A DNA stretch of 64,000 nucleotides, from contig JARYIJ010000001.1 in the NCBI GenBank assembly GCA_029980465.1, forward strand, positions 806,001-870,000. The letters run 5' to 3'. The position numbers and the translations under genes are program-made. Of the stretch, positions 56,693 through 64,000 are shown piece by piece. Position 1 is the first letter of the stretch. Each line of letters opens with the position of its first letter. This stretch comes from Pseudolabrys sp. (GTDB lineage Bacteria; Pseudomonadota; Alphaproteobacteria; Rhizobiales; Xanthobacteraceae). The notes under the pieces are model-generated. The model had not been told where the DNA came from. It was given only the letters and a program-made list of their open reading frames with translations, and searched no databases.

Positions 56693-57951
56693 CAGCGACT
56701 GACGGCGCTCATGAGCGTGTCGTACATCTTGTTCACGGCGGTTATGACCTGAGCAGACGCCGAATAGGCCTGTTGCGCCGTCAACATCGTGCTGAATTCC
56801 TGGTTGGTATTGGTCGTGCTCGATTCCAGCTCGCTGCCGTAGACGGTGCCGGCACCGCCGGTGCCCGACGCCTGGATAATGGCGTTTCCGGATCGGGCGG
56901 TGGACTCGTAAAGCCCGTTGCTCTGCGCCTGGAGTTCGTCTGGCGATGAGAAGGTCGCGACCGGAACCTTGTAGATCGCGATGGTCTGGCCATTCGAATA
57001 GGTCGCGTTGACCAACCCGTTTGCGCCGACGGAAACCGAGCTCAGCTTACCGAACGCGAGACCGTCCGATGTAATGCTCGACACGCTGATCGCGGGCGTC
57101 GTCTGACCGGACGAAAACTGCGTCAGGCCATCCGTGCTGCTGGCCGTGCCGAGGTCGAGCGCGATGGTGCTGTTGGTCGCGCCATCGGTCCATCCCGAGA
57201 TGGAAAACGTCGGCGGATTCGGCATCGTGGTCGCCAGCGAGCCGTCGCTGTTGAAGGTGATCGCAACGGTGCCGGAGCTTGTACCGGTCGGCGTCGCGGA
57301 GTTGGCCGACGATGTCGGATTGGCAAAGGCCGCGCTCCAGGCATTCGAGCCGGTTTTCGTCCACGTCACTTCAACCGTGTTGGACGCGCCCAGGCTGTCG
57401 TACACCGGAATCGAGGTCGTGAACGTCGCGCCGACAGCGGCGTCCGCCGGAAGGTTGGCCGAGATCGTCGCTTTCGTGGTCGCCGATCCACTGACCGTCG
57501 CGACATTGGTATTGACCGCCTCGAGGTTGCCGCCGTTGACAACGTTGCCCTGGGCGTCGGTCCGCCAGCCCATCAGATAGCTGCCTTTGTCGGTCAGATA
57601 ACCGCTGCTATCGACCGTGAAGGCGCCGTTGCGCGTATACGACACCTGGCCACCGTTGAGCGCGCTTTCGACGATGAAAAAACCCTGCCCCTGGATAGCC
57701 ATGTCGGTTGAGTTCGTGGTCGCCGCGAGCAGGCCCTGCTGCGTGATGTTGGCGCGACCATATACGGTGACGCCGCCGGAGGAGTACTGCGTGCTCCCCA
57801 TGGCGTTCGTGACAAGGTCGTCGAACATTCCCATCGTGGTTTTGTAACCGGTGGTCGAGGAGTTCGCGAGGTTATCGCTGACCATGGCCAGAGCCTGGCT
57901 CTGTGCGCCGAGAGCGGAAATGGCAGACGATAATGCGCCCGAAAGACTCAT
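56692..57951 (-). CDS. flgE: Flagellar hook protein FlgE
   Basis: The 419-residue protein starts with MSLSGALSSAISALGAQSQA and DNLANSSTTGYK, the hook/rod N-terminal motif, and has the FlgE/F/G-type MAIQGQGFFIV and the C-terminal motif NTNQEFSTMLTAQQAYSASA. Thr/Ser/Ala-rich domains lie between. It is 19 bases downstream of flgD. Confidence 0.95.
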   Translation of the reverse strand: MSLSGALSSAISALGAQSQALAMVSDNLANSSTTGYKTTMGMFDDLVTNAMGSTQYSSGGVTVYGRANITQQGLLAATTNSTDMAIQGQGFFIVESALNGGQVSYTRNGAFTVDSSGYLTDKGSYLMGWRTDAQGNVVNGGNLEAVNTNVATVSGSATTKATISANLPADAAVGATFTTSIPVYDSLGASNTVEVTWTKTGSNAWSAAFANPTSSANSATPTGTSSGTVAITFNSDGSLATTMPNPPTFSISGWTDGATNSTIALDLGTASSTDGLTQFSSGQTTPAISVSSITSDGLAFGKLSSVSVGANGLVNATYSNGQTIAIYKVPVATFSSPDELQAQSNGLYESTARSGNAIIQASGTGGAGTVYGSELESSTTNTNQEFSTMLTAQQAYSASAQVITAVNKMYDTLMSAVSR

Positions 57952-57970
57952 GGATGTTCTCCAACCAAAA

Positions 57971-58627
57971 TTACGAGTTTACGCTCACGAGGTCGCTGAG
58001 GTTGACGAGCTGTCCGTCAACGTCGAGTTGGGCCGTTCCGTTGGTGGTCGAGATGTCGTCGACCTTGCCGTTGAAGGTCGTGTAATTAAGAACGGAATTA
58101 CCGGAGGTGTCCGTCGCGGTGACTTTGATCGTGTATTTTCCGCCATCGGCGAGTTGCGTCCCGCTCGACGTCTTTCCATTCCACGTGAAGGAATTCATGC
58201 CGGCGTTGGTCGGGCCGGTTCCCGACCACACGATGTTGCCCGAGGAGTCGGAGATCGTGATCTGCGCCGACGACGCGGTCGAGCTGAGATCATAGCCGAA
58301 GGTCGCCTGGCCGTTCGTCAGCGTGGCGGTGCTGCCTTTGGCCTCGACCGTGTGCCCGATGTAGTTCAGCGAATTGAGCGTCAACAAGCTGCCGAACGAC
58401 GACAGCAATGAGTTGAAGTTGCTGTTGAGCGTCTGCTGCTCGTCGAAGTTCGCGTACTCGCTCATCTGGTTGACGAAATCGGTCGTGCTCGTCGGCTGGA
58501 GCGGATCCTGGTTCTTCAACTCGCTGACCAGCAGCGTCAGAAAGTCGGCCGAGCTGATGCCCGCCGACGCGGCGGCCGAACTGACCGCCGACGACATATT
58601 TGTGGAGGTTGCGGAAGTGACGTTCAT
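57971..58627 (-). CDS. flgD: Flagellar hook capping protein FlgD
   Basis: The 218-residue protein has the FlgD N-terminal motif ADFLTLLVSELKNQDPLQPT followed by STTDFVNQMSEYANFDE, and the C-terminal Ig-like FlgD domain with SFTWNGKTSSGTQLADGGKY. It scaffolds hook assembly. A 219-base gap separates it from the upstream sensor-like gene, so it may have its own promoter. Confidence 0.95.
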   Translation of the reverse strand: MNVTSATSTNMSSAVSSAAASAGISSADFLTLLVSELKNQDPLQPTSTTDFVNQMSEYANFDEQQTLNSNFNSLLSSFGSLLTLNSLNYIGHTVEAKGSTATLTNGQATFGYDLSSTASSAQITISDSSGNIVWSGTGPTNAGMNSFTWNGKTSSGTQLADGGKYTIKVTATDTSGNSVLNYTTFNGKVDDISTTNGTAQLDVDGQLVNLSDLVSVNS

Positions 58628-58732
58628 GCCAGACTCGCCCGTTGAGGCGCCTGCAGACGCCCCTTATCCCGGCTCGAATTGTGCGAAGGTGATCAATCGT
58701 GCTCGTAGTCTTTAACGACGAGGCACGGAAAA

Positions 58733-58772
58733 TCAGGCCAAGAATCTTGGGCGAAGAATCTCAGGCCAAGAA
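58733..58772. repeat. Direct repeat in the flgD upstream region
   Basis: TCAGGCCAAGAA occurs at 58733-58744 and again at 58761-58772 in the gap upstream of flgD. The 28-base phase is near three helical turns, so the copies would face the same side of the DNA. It could be an activator site. Confidence 0.45.
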
Positions 58773-58846
58773 ACTCAATTCAGGGACTTCGGAGCCGTCC
58801 GGCCGGGCTGAGACACGTGGCGGCCAGCTGGTGGCCGGCTGACGGG

Positions 58847-59308
58847 TTAGCGAGGCAACGGGCCGAAAATCGGGGAAATTCGCATTTTGGCCAACTTGCG
58901 CCTGTCGTCGAGCGAGAGACGCGAAATGCCGTCGGCAAAGATTCGATCGGCCTCGGCCTCCATTTTGGCGCGATCGGCCCGTTCGCCTTTCTTTTCCTCC
59001 AAAAAGGCGATTTTTGAAAAGCGGTCGGCGTTCAGGATCGTGACCAGCTGATCCCTGGAGGCCTTGAACGTGCTGCGGTTGTTCTCGAATACGGACCGCA
59101 TGTCGTCGAACGTCTGGGTCATCATTTGCGACCCTTGATCGCTGAGCGTCCCCAAAATGCTCTCGACGAACCGGCCCGAATCCGGCGGCTCGCTCCACGA
59201 CAGGCGGGAATGGCCTGCGATCCAGCCGGCCAGGAAGAGATTGGCCCCGATGGAGGCGACCAACAGCCAAGAGGTCAGGTGACGCCCTGCCGGCGAGCGC
59301 AGATCCAT
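58847..59308 (-). CDS. Periplasmic heavy-metal-sensor-like (CnrX/Spy-type) protein
   Basis: The 153-residue protein has one N-terminal membrane anchor (WLLVASIGANLFLAGWIAG) and a periplasmic helical domain (FDDMRSVFENNRSTFKASRD, KMEAEADRIFADGISRLS). Topology and pattern match the Heavy-metal resistance/CnrX-type family often found next to ECF sigma genes. No Met/His cluster for metal binding is evident. It follows the anti-sigma-like gene by 27 bases, so they act together. Confidence 0.7.
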   Translation of the reverse strand: MDLRSPAGRHLTSWLLVASIGANLFLAGWIAGHSRLSWSEPPDSGRFVESILGTLSDQGSQMMTQTFDDMRSVFENNRSTFKASRDQLVTILNADRFSKIAFLEEKKGERADRAKMEAEADRIFADGISRLSLDDRRKLAKMRISPIFGPLPR

Positions 59309-59335
59309 CGCATCCCCGTCTAAACCGCGAAAAAG

Positions 59336-59788
59336 CTAATCTTTCGCGTACCTTACATCGAGGACCGTGGCCATAAAATCATGAAAATCGACTTCGTTCA
59401 GGTCCAGCGCCTGCATGTTGTGTAAAACGCCGCAAGCGAGCCCGACCACAAAGCAAATGGACAAAAACGCGAGCCGCACCACGCGGCTCGAGGGCACCAT
59501 CCAGGCCGGGAGAACACCCGACGCAGGCCCATCCGGCGTGCCGGACCTCGTCCCGGACTGCCCGTTTTCGATCGTCCTGGCGAAAATGGCGTCGCGCAGC
59601 CCCTGGGACGCAGGAGCGACCGGTGTCGTCATCAACTGGCGAAGGGCGACGGCCTCCTGCAGAAGCCGCCTTGCAACCTCGGATTCAGCCAGAAGCTGAC
59701 GCGCGGCCGCCTGTTGAGCCGGCGGCCATCGCGACAAATCCTCGCCGAGGCGATCCAACAGGTCTTCGAATTCGACAATCGTCATCAC
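59336..59788 (-). CDS. Single-pass anti-sigma-like membrane protein
   Basis: The 150-residue protein has a cytoplasmic N-terminus with FEDLLDRLGEDLSRWPPAQQ and AARQLLAESEVARRLLQEAV, a layout common to small proteins encoded with alphaproteobacterial ECF sigma genes, then one membrane helix (VVRLAFLSICFVVGLACGVL) and a short periplasmic tail. No zinc HxxxCxxC motif is seen. An anti-sigma role is inferred from context: the sensor-like gene follows and an ECF gene lies 3.2 kb upstream. Confidence 0.6.
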   Translation of the reverse strand: MMTIVEFEDLLDRLGEDLSRWPPAQQAAARQLLAESEVARRLLQEAVALRQLMTTPVAPASQGLRDAIFARTIENGQSGTRSGTPDGPASGVLPAWMVPSSRVVRLAFLSICFVVGLACGVLHNMQALDLNEVDFHDFMATVLDVRYAKD

Positions 59789-59898
59789 TCGCCCCGCAAC
59801 CGGCGCGAACGACCTTCCCGGCGTCAGTTGAAGCCGGACCTAATCAGACGGGAATTTTCGATGCAAGCCCGTGGCGGCGGTCAGCGGGCGCGGCAGGC

Positions 59899-60306
59899 TT
59901 AACGGCCGCGCATGCCCTTTTGCCCGGCTGTCGCCCTAACAAAGGACCAGGCGTCGCGAAGCTGAACCAGGCTGGCGATGATCCGGCCGTACCGCGCCGG
60001 GGCGTCGGGACGCCCGAACGAGCGGAGCGCGGCGATGATCAATGCGTTGTAGGTGCGAAACAGCCGGTCCGGCAGATCGCCGCCTTTGTCGAAATTCAGG
60101 CATTGGCTCAAGCCGCGCAAAATCTGCGTCGCCTTCATCAGATGATTGTGGCTTTCCTCGAAGCGCTTCGCTTCGCTGGCGGCGACCAGCTTTTCAATCG
60201 ATGCAATCGCACCGTCGAGCAGCATCACGATGCCCGTCAGGGGAGATACCGCCATCGAAACGCTTCGGTAGGTTTGAGCAGCCTGGTACGCAACGGCATC
60301 CGACAT
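59899..60306 (-). CDS. fliS: Flagellar export chaperone FliS
   Basis: The 135-residue helical protein has the FliS pattern (AYQAAQTYRSVSMAVSPLTG, IVMLLDGAIASIEK, NHLMKATQILRGL, LFRTYNALIIAALR). It binds the C-terminus of flagellin to prevent polymerisation before export. It follows fliD by 23 bases as usual. Confidence 0.92.
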   Translation of the reverse strand: MSDAVAYQAAQTYRSVSMAVSPLTGIVMLLDGAIASIEKLVAASEAKRFEESHNHLMKATQILRGLSQCLNFDKGGDLPDRLFRTYNALIIAALRSFGRPDAPARYGRIIASLVQLRDAWSFVRATAGQKGMRGR

Positions 60307-60329
60307 GATTTACTTCTCTGGTAACGCGT

Positions 60330-62021
60330 TCAGTGTGTGCTCTTCTGATTCAGAAGCGCCTGAAGATAGTTCAGCGTCGTCGAAGCAGACGCAATTTCAG
60401 CCTGATATTTTGCATAGAGCGTCTGCAATTGTATCTGATAGGCCGATGCCGCCGACTGGATGTCGGAGACTTGCTGCGACAACGACGTGTCCTGTGTTTG
60501 CAGCCCTGAAATCAAGGTTTGAAGCGAGCCGTTCGTCGTATTGGACACAGACGTAGCCAGACTCTTGATCATCGATGCAATGCCGTTCGTGCCGGTCACG
60601 CTGATCGACTGCGATGTCGTGCCGGTATACTCGAAGGCAATACCGGAATATGCCGTTCCGGCATTCCCGATGATGGTGTCACCGACGATGGAAAACATCG
60701 AGCTGTCACCGCCGACCGACGCCGAAGCGAGGTTGCCGGACCCGTCAACAGTCACATCGAGAGTGAAGGACGACGGCGGCGAATCGCCGGCGGAGATCGT
60801 GAGCAGATTGCTGGATGATGCGGTGAGCTGGTTGGCCAGCAGCGACTCGACGCCCGAAAGCTTACTGGTCAGCGTCGATTGCAAGGTTGTCGTATCGAGT
60901 TGGAGGTCGTTGGAATTGTTGAATGACAGGCCGAGATCACTCATCGACAAGCCGCCGACGATCGAGCTTATGGCGAACTGGATTTGATCGCTCAGGCCGT
61001 TCATCGTGCTGTCGCCAAACAGGACGGCGCTCGACGAGGCCGTGCCGTCGGAATTGGTGGCTTGCTGCGACACCACATAATCCCGCAGCGCATTGTAGGC
61101 CGTGACGAAATTCTGCAGATCCGTCGTCATCGTGCTGGTGTCGGGACTCAGCGTGATATTGAGCGACGTTCCCGGCGGCGTGGCCTGGTATAAATGAAAC
61201 GTCGTGTTGGTGAGGACGTCGCTGATATCGTTGGTATTGCGAGTCATCTGGATGCCGTCGAGCGTGAACTTCGCCGGCTGCGAGGTCTGCAGGACGTCGG
61301 TGAAGTTTCCGCTTCCGTCCGTGGCGCCGATCTTGTTGAGCACGTTGTCGCCGGAAACCGATGAGGTCACGATATTGGCATTGTCGTTCTGCGCAGTCAG
61401 GACCAGTTCGTACTGCCCGGCGCCAACCTGCAGGACCGACGCCTGAACGTTGGTCGTGCTTTCCTGCGCATTGATCGCGGCAGCAACGTCCTGCAACGAC
61501 ATCCCGCTTGTGACAGAAATGTTTGCCGTCGCGCCACCCGCGAGCCCGAGCGAAAACGTGCCAATGTAGCCCAGAGCGGACGTGTTGCTGGTGACGGTCG
61601 CGCTAGCGGCCTTTTGCGCCTGCGCAACCTGCTGAACTGTCAGCGTGTAGCTGCCGCTCGGAGCTCCGTTATTGACCGTCATGCCGAGAACGGCGGCAGG
61701 ACTGACGTCACCCGTCGCCGTGATGGCCGCCGTCGCGGCGCTGAATGCGCTCGACGACAAAGAGCTCGTATTGGAGGTCGAAAACGGCCCTGCGGCGTTC
61801 GCCAGATTGCTCAGCAGGCTCTGCAGCTTCTGGTAAGCGGCGATCTTGGCCTGGTTGTTCGTGATCGATGTCTGGATCGTCGTCGCCGCGGCCAGCTTGG
61901 CGTCGACTTGCGACGTAATCAGCGCATTCCAGTCGATACTCGACAGATTGGTCGAGACGTTCGAGGTCAAGGCGGACGTCGGCGATGTCGAGCTCGAAGA
62001 CGTAGCGGAGCTGACCGTCAT
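60330..62021 (-). CDS. fliD: Flagellar filament capping protein FliD (HAP2)
   Basis: The 563-residue protein has the FliD N-terminal domain (SIDWNALITSQVDAKLAAAT, helical start) and the C-terminal domain (SLSQQVSDIQSAASAYQIQL, with the coiled-coil end), with a Ser/Thr/Asn-rich middle. It caps the growing filament. It lies between flagellin and fliS. Confidence 0.95.
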   Translation of the reverse strand: MTVSSATSSSSTSPTSALTSNVSTNLSSIDWNALITSQVDAKLAAATTIQTSITNNQAKIAAYQKLQSLLSNLANAAGPFSTSNTSSLSSSAFSAATAAITATGDVSPAAVLGMTVNNGAPSGSYTLTVQQVAQAQKAASATVTSNTSALGYIGTFSLGLAGGATANISVTSGMSLQDVAAAINAQESTTNVQASVLQVGAGQYELVLTAQNDNANIVTSSVSGDNVLNKIGATDGSGNFTDVLQTSQPAKFTLDGIQMTRNTNDISDVLTNTTFHLYQATPPGTSLNITLSPDTSTMTTDLQNFVTAYNALRDYVVSQQATNSDGTASSSAVLFGDSTMNGLSDQIQFAISSIVGGLSMSDLGLSFNNSNDLQLDTTTLQSTLTSKLSGVESLLANQLTASSSNLLTISAGDSPPSSFTLDVTVDGSGNLASASVGGDSSMFSIVGDTIIGNAGTAYSGIAFEYTGTTSQSISVTGTNGIASMIKSLATSVSNTTNGSLQTLISGLQTQDTSLSQQVSDIQSAASAYQIQLQTLYAKYQAEIASASTTLNYLQALLNQKSTH

Positions 62022-62044
62022 CTATTTCCGTCTCTAAAAGCTAT

Positions 62045-62070
62045 GGAGAGCCGGCTTTCGCCGGCTCTCC
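62045..62070 (-). terminator. Terminator after the flagellin gene
   Basis: GGAGAGCCGGC (62045-62055) pairs perfectly with GCCGGCTCTCC (62060-62070), loop of 4. On the minus strand it comes 9 bases after the flagellin stop and is followed by ATAGCTTTTAG. It would give a high-level monocistronic flagellin transcript. Confidence 0.85.
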
Positions 62071-62078
62071 GATTACGC

Positions 62079-62903
62079 TTAGCCGAGCAGCTTCAGGAGA
62101 TACTGCGGGATCTGGTTGGCTGCCGTTTCCGCGGCGACCGCGGCTTGTGTCTTCACTTCCGAAGACGACAGAGTCGCCTCTTCGGCGGCAACGTCGACGT
62201 CCGTGATCACCGACTTGGCCGACTGCAAGTTCTGCGTCTGCGTCGAGATTTCGTTGGCGCTGAAGTTGAACCGCGATTCCTGCGCGCCGATAGAGGCGCG
62301 AGCCGATGAAACCGTACCGATCGCGGTATCGAGAGCGGTGAGTGCGGAGTTCGCGCCCGTCTGGGTGCTGACATTGAGCGTACTGACACCGAGCGAACTC
62401 GCCGTCAGTGTCGACAGGGTCACCGTCACGGTATCGGTCGCCTTGGCGCCGACGAGCACCGAAACGCCCGACGAGAAAGCGCTGCTGCCGTCGAGCAGGC
62501 TCACGCCGCCGTACGACGTGCCGCCCGCGATCGTGCCGATTTCACTGATGAGCTGCGAAAATTCCGACTGGATGTAGCCGCGGCTGCTGTCGGTGACGGT
62601 GCCGGACGAAGCTTCCGACGCCAGCGTCTTCATGCGGGCCAGAATGTCGCTGATGTTCGAGGCGCCGCCGTCGGCGGTCTGCAGGATCGAGGTCGCCTGA
62701 GACGCATTGGTCGCAGCCTGCTGCAGGGTCGAAATGTCCGACGAGATGCTGGTCGAGATCGCGAGGCCGGCCGCATCATCGGAGGCTTTGGTGATGCGCG
62801 AGCCGCTCGACAGCTTCGACAGCGCGCTGGTCTCCTGCGCCGAGTTCATATTCAGGTAATACACCGCGGCATTGGCTGCCGTGTTCGTGGCAATCACGGG
62901 CAT
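62079..62903 (-). CDS. fliC: Flagellin
   Basis: The 274-residue flagellin has conserved N-terminal (LNMNSAQETSALSKLSSGSR, then ASDDAAGLAISTSI) and C-terminal (ARASIGAQESRFNFSANEIS, QIPQYLLKLLG) D0/D1 helices with a short D2 region, as usual in alphaproteobacteria. AAGGGAG precedes ATG 62903. It has its own terminator. Confidence 0.96.
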   Translation of the reverse strand: MPVIATNTAANAAVYYLNMNSAQETSALSKLSSGSRITKASDDAAGLAISTSISSDISTLQQAATNASQATSILQTADGGASNISDILARMKTLASEASSGTVTDSSRGYIQSEFSQLISEIGTIAGGTSYGGVSLLDGSSAFSSGVSVLVGAKATDTVTVTLSTLTASSLGVSTLNVSTQTGANSALTALDTAIGTVSSARASIGAQESRFNFSANEISTQTQNLQSAKSVITDVDVAAEEATLSSSEVKTQAAVAAETAANQIPQYLLKLLG

Positions 62904-63034
62904 TGGATACTCCCTTTCCGCGGCGGCCAGCCGCGCCCCAATTAGACATGACGGAAGCTATCCCCCGTCCAACAGCTTGAACGGTCGGCATGCACGAAAC
63001 CGGGCGCGCTAGTTCGGCGGACACGCGCTTATGG

Positions 63035-63712
63035 TTACGCGTCGGTAAACGTCTGCCTGATATCGCCCTCGTTATGCCGCAGGGCTTTCTTGAGCTGCTG
63101 GCGGCCCCGCTTGAGCAGAGACTCGACCGCCATCACCGTCGTTCCCATGATGTCGGCGATGTCCGCGTTCGACATGTCCTCGTGATACGAGAGGATTACG
63201 GCGATCCGCTGCTGCTCCGGAAGGGAATTCATGGCTTCGTCGAGCATCCCCGCAACTTCGCTCTGCTGCAGCGTGCTCATCGCGTCCGGCGTCAAATCGG
63301 CCGGCTCCGGCACCGCCTCGACGTCTTCGGTGCGCGGCCGCCGGCGCAGGTCGATGCAACGGTTCGTCACAACGCGATAAAGCCAGGTCGAGAACTTGGC
63401 CCGGCCTTGCTGATACTCGGCGCGACGGCTCCAGACCTTGAGAAACGTGTCCTGGACGACGTCTTCGGCATCGTCCCGACTCCCCAGAATGCGAAGGGCG
63501 AGGGCAAACATCCGATCGATGTGGCGTTCGACGAGAATGCGGAACGCGTTCTGATCGCCGAGAGCAAGGCGATCGAGAAGTTCGGCCTCCTCGTCCCGCG
63601 CCACGTCAACGCTGGGGGCGGCCGCGGGCGTGCTTATCCGGTCAGCCGGCCGTTCAGGCGCCGCATCCGCCGGTAACGCGATCGGCGCGAATGCATTAAG
63701 CGCTAAAGCCAT
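63035..63712 (-). CDS. ECF-type RNA polymerase sigma factor
   Basis: The 225-residue protein has an N-terminal extension of about 40 residues, sigma region 2 (about 50-120; DDAEDVVQDTFLKVWSRR, FSTWLYRVVTNRCIDLRRR) and region 4 (about 158-212; SLPEQQRIAVILSYHEDMSN then ADIMGTTVMAVESLLKRGRQ). GGGAG lies before ATG 63712. It heads a locus of flagellar genes, with anti-sigma-like and sensor-like genes 3-4 kb downstream. Target promoters are unknown. Confidence 0.93.
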   Translation of the reverse strand: MALALNAFAPIALPADAAPERPADRISTPAAAPSVDVARDEEAELLDRLALGDQNAFRILVERHIDRMFALALRILGSRDDAEDVVQDTFLKVWSRRAEYQQGRAKFSTWLYRVVTNRCIDLRRRPRTEDVEAVPEPADLTPDAMSTLQQSEVAGMLDEAMNSLPEQQRIAVILSYHEDMSNADIADIMGTTVMAVESLLKRGRQQLKKALRHNEGDIRQTFTDA

Positions 63713-64000
63713 GCTGATCTCCCGCCCAGACTGGCCCCACCGCCAGCTTTCAACACTTCAACGGGCAAGATCGGAATTCCGGGCGCACTTTTTTCTTTAT
63801 TTTTCAGATACTTAGAAGGAAAGTTTTGCCTGTCCCCGGGCATTTTTTGCCCCTAGGCGATAGGCGCATAGTCAAGCCGCACGCGCTGAGCAGACGGCAT
63901 CCGACAACCAACAAGGGGGTGAGGACAAACGCGGTGAACGCAAAACCGCAACAAAACCCGACGTTTAAGCTTACGCCGCAGCTCATACGCCGAAACCGGT
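63713..64000. other. Upstream region of the sigma factor gene, 288 bases to window end
   Basis: It contains the dyad CGGAATTCCG (63772-63781) and an AT-rich run with TTTTTTCTTTATTTTTC (63789-63805). These presumably form the control region of the sigma gene. No coding frame here looks real. Confidence 0.5.

Overview
The window is a high-GC (roughly 65%) bacterial chromosome segment, almost certainly from an alphaproteobacterium of the order Hyphomicrobiales (Rhizobiales), most like the Xanthobacteraceae/Nitrobacteraceae (Bradyrhizobium-Rhodopseudomonas-Pseudolabrys type). The reasons are gene content (ArsR-methyltransferase fusion ahead of metF-metH, extensin-like lipoprotein, DUF2189, SPW, many small exported proteins), interspersed palindromic repeats of the kind common in those genomes, and a FliD/FliS/FlgD-E-K-L flagellar set. 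I see no rRNA, tRNA, CRISPR array, insertion sequence or prophage. The window cuts a FAD monooxygenase at the left edge and ends just upstream of an ECF sigma factor gene.

Left part (1-13 kb). An extensin-like lipoprotein is followed by a clear methionine/one-carbon operon on the minus strand: an ArsR-SAM-methyltransferase regulator (SahR type), metF and metH, with a perfect 16-bp palindromic operator in front. Then come TrmO, an L,D-transpeptidase, a DUF2189 membrane protein, a structured intergenic region, a ketopantoate reductase and a polytopic GT-C-like membrane protein.

13-23 kb. A GtrB-like glycosyltransferase and a methyltransferase overlap on the minus strand. Facing away from them is a TPP riboswitch, a small four-helix membrane protein and thiC, translationally overlapped. 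thiC carries an in-frame insertion of a palindromic repeat. A frameshifted PEBP-family gene and about 1.4 kb of repeat-rich or AT-rich sequence without a convincing gene follow. After that come SPW, SDR, DUF1134-like, DUF2188, YbhB and VOC genes.

23-35 kb. This is housekeeping and small-protein territory: sterol-desaturase family, NUDIX, two paralogous Gly/Tyr-rich exported proteins, an MltB-type transglycosylase, EttA, a D-2-hydroxyacid dehydrogenase, several small exported proteins, a 58-residue conserved small protein and a UdgX-type uracil-DNA glycosylase.

35-47 kb. A catabolic block: an IclR regulator, an MFS carrier with a FlK-like thioesterase, and on the minus strand a GntR/FCD regulator followed by a compact operon of ABC importer (solute-binding protein, ATPase, two permeases), RraA-like aldolase, enoyl-CoA hydratase and acyl-CoA ligase. 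A two-domain extradiol dioxygenase and an Lrp regulator flank it. The likely theme is import of an organic acid, CoA activation and degradation; the substrate is not evident.

47-53 kb. A molybdenum hydroxylase operon (FAD subunit, Mo subunit, 2Fe-2S subunit, second Mo subunit) has a promoter overlapped by a 22-bp inverted repeat, and two REP-like palindromic elements sit between its genes.

53-64 kb. A minus-strand flagellar locus runs ECF sigma, flagellin, FliD, FliS, a one-TM anti-sigma-like protein, a heavy-metal-sensor-like protein, FlgD, FlgE, an unknown coiled-coil protein, a FlgN-like protein, FlgK, FlgL. The interleaving of a sigma/anti-sigma-like/sensor set with filament genes is the most unusual layout in the window.
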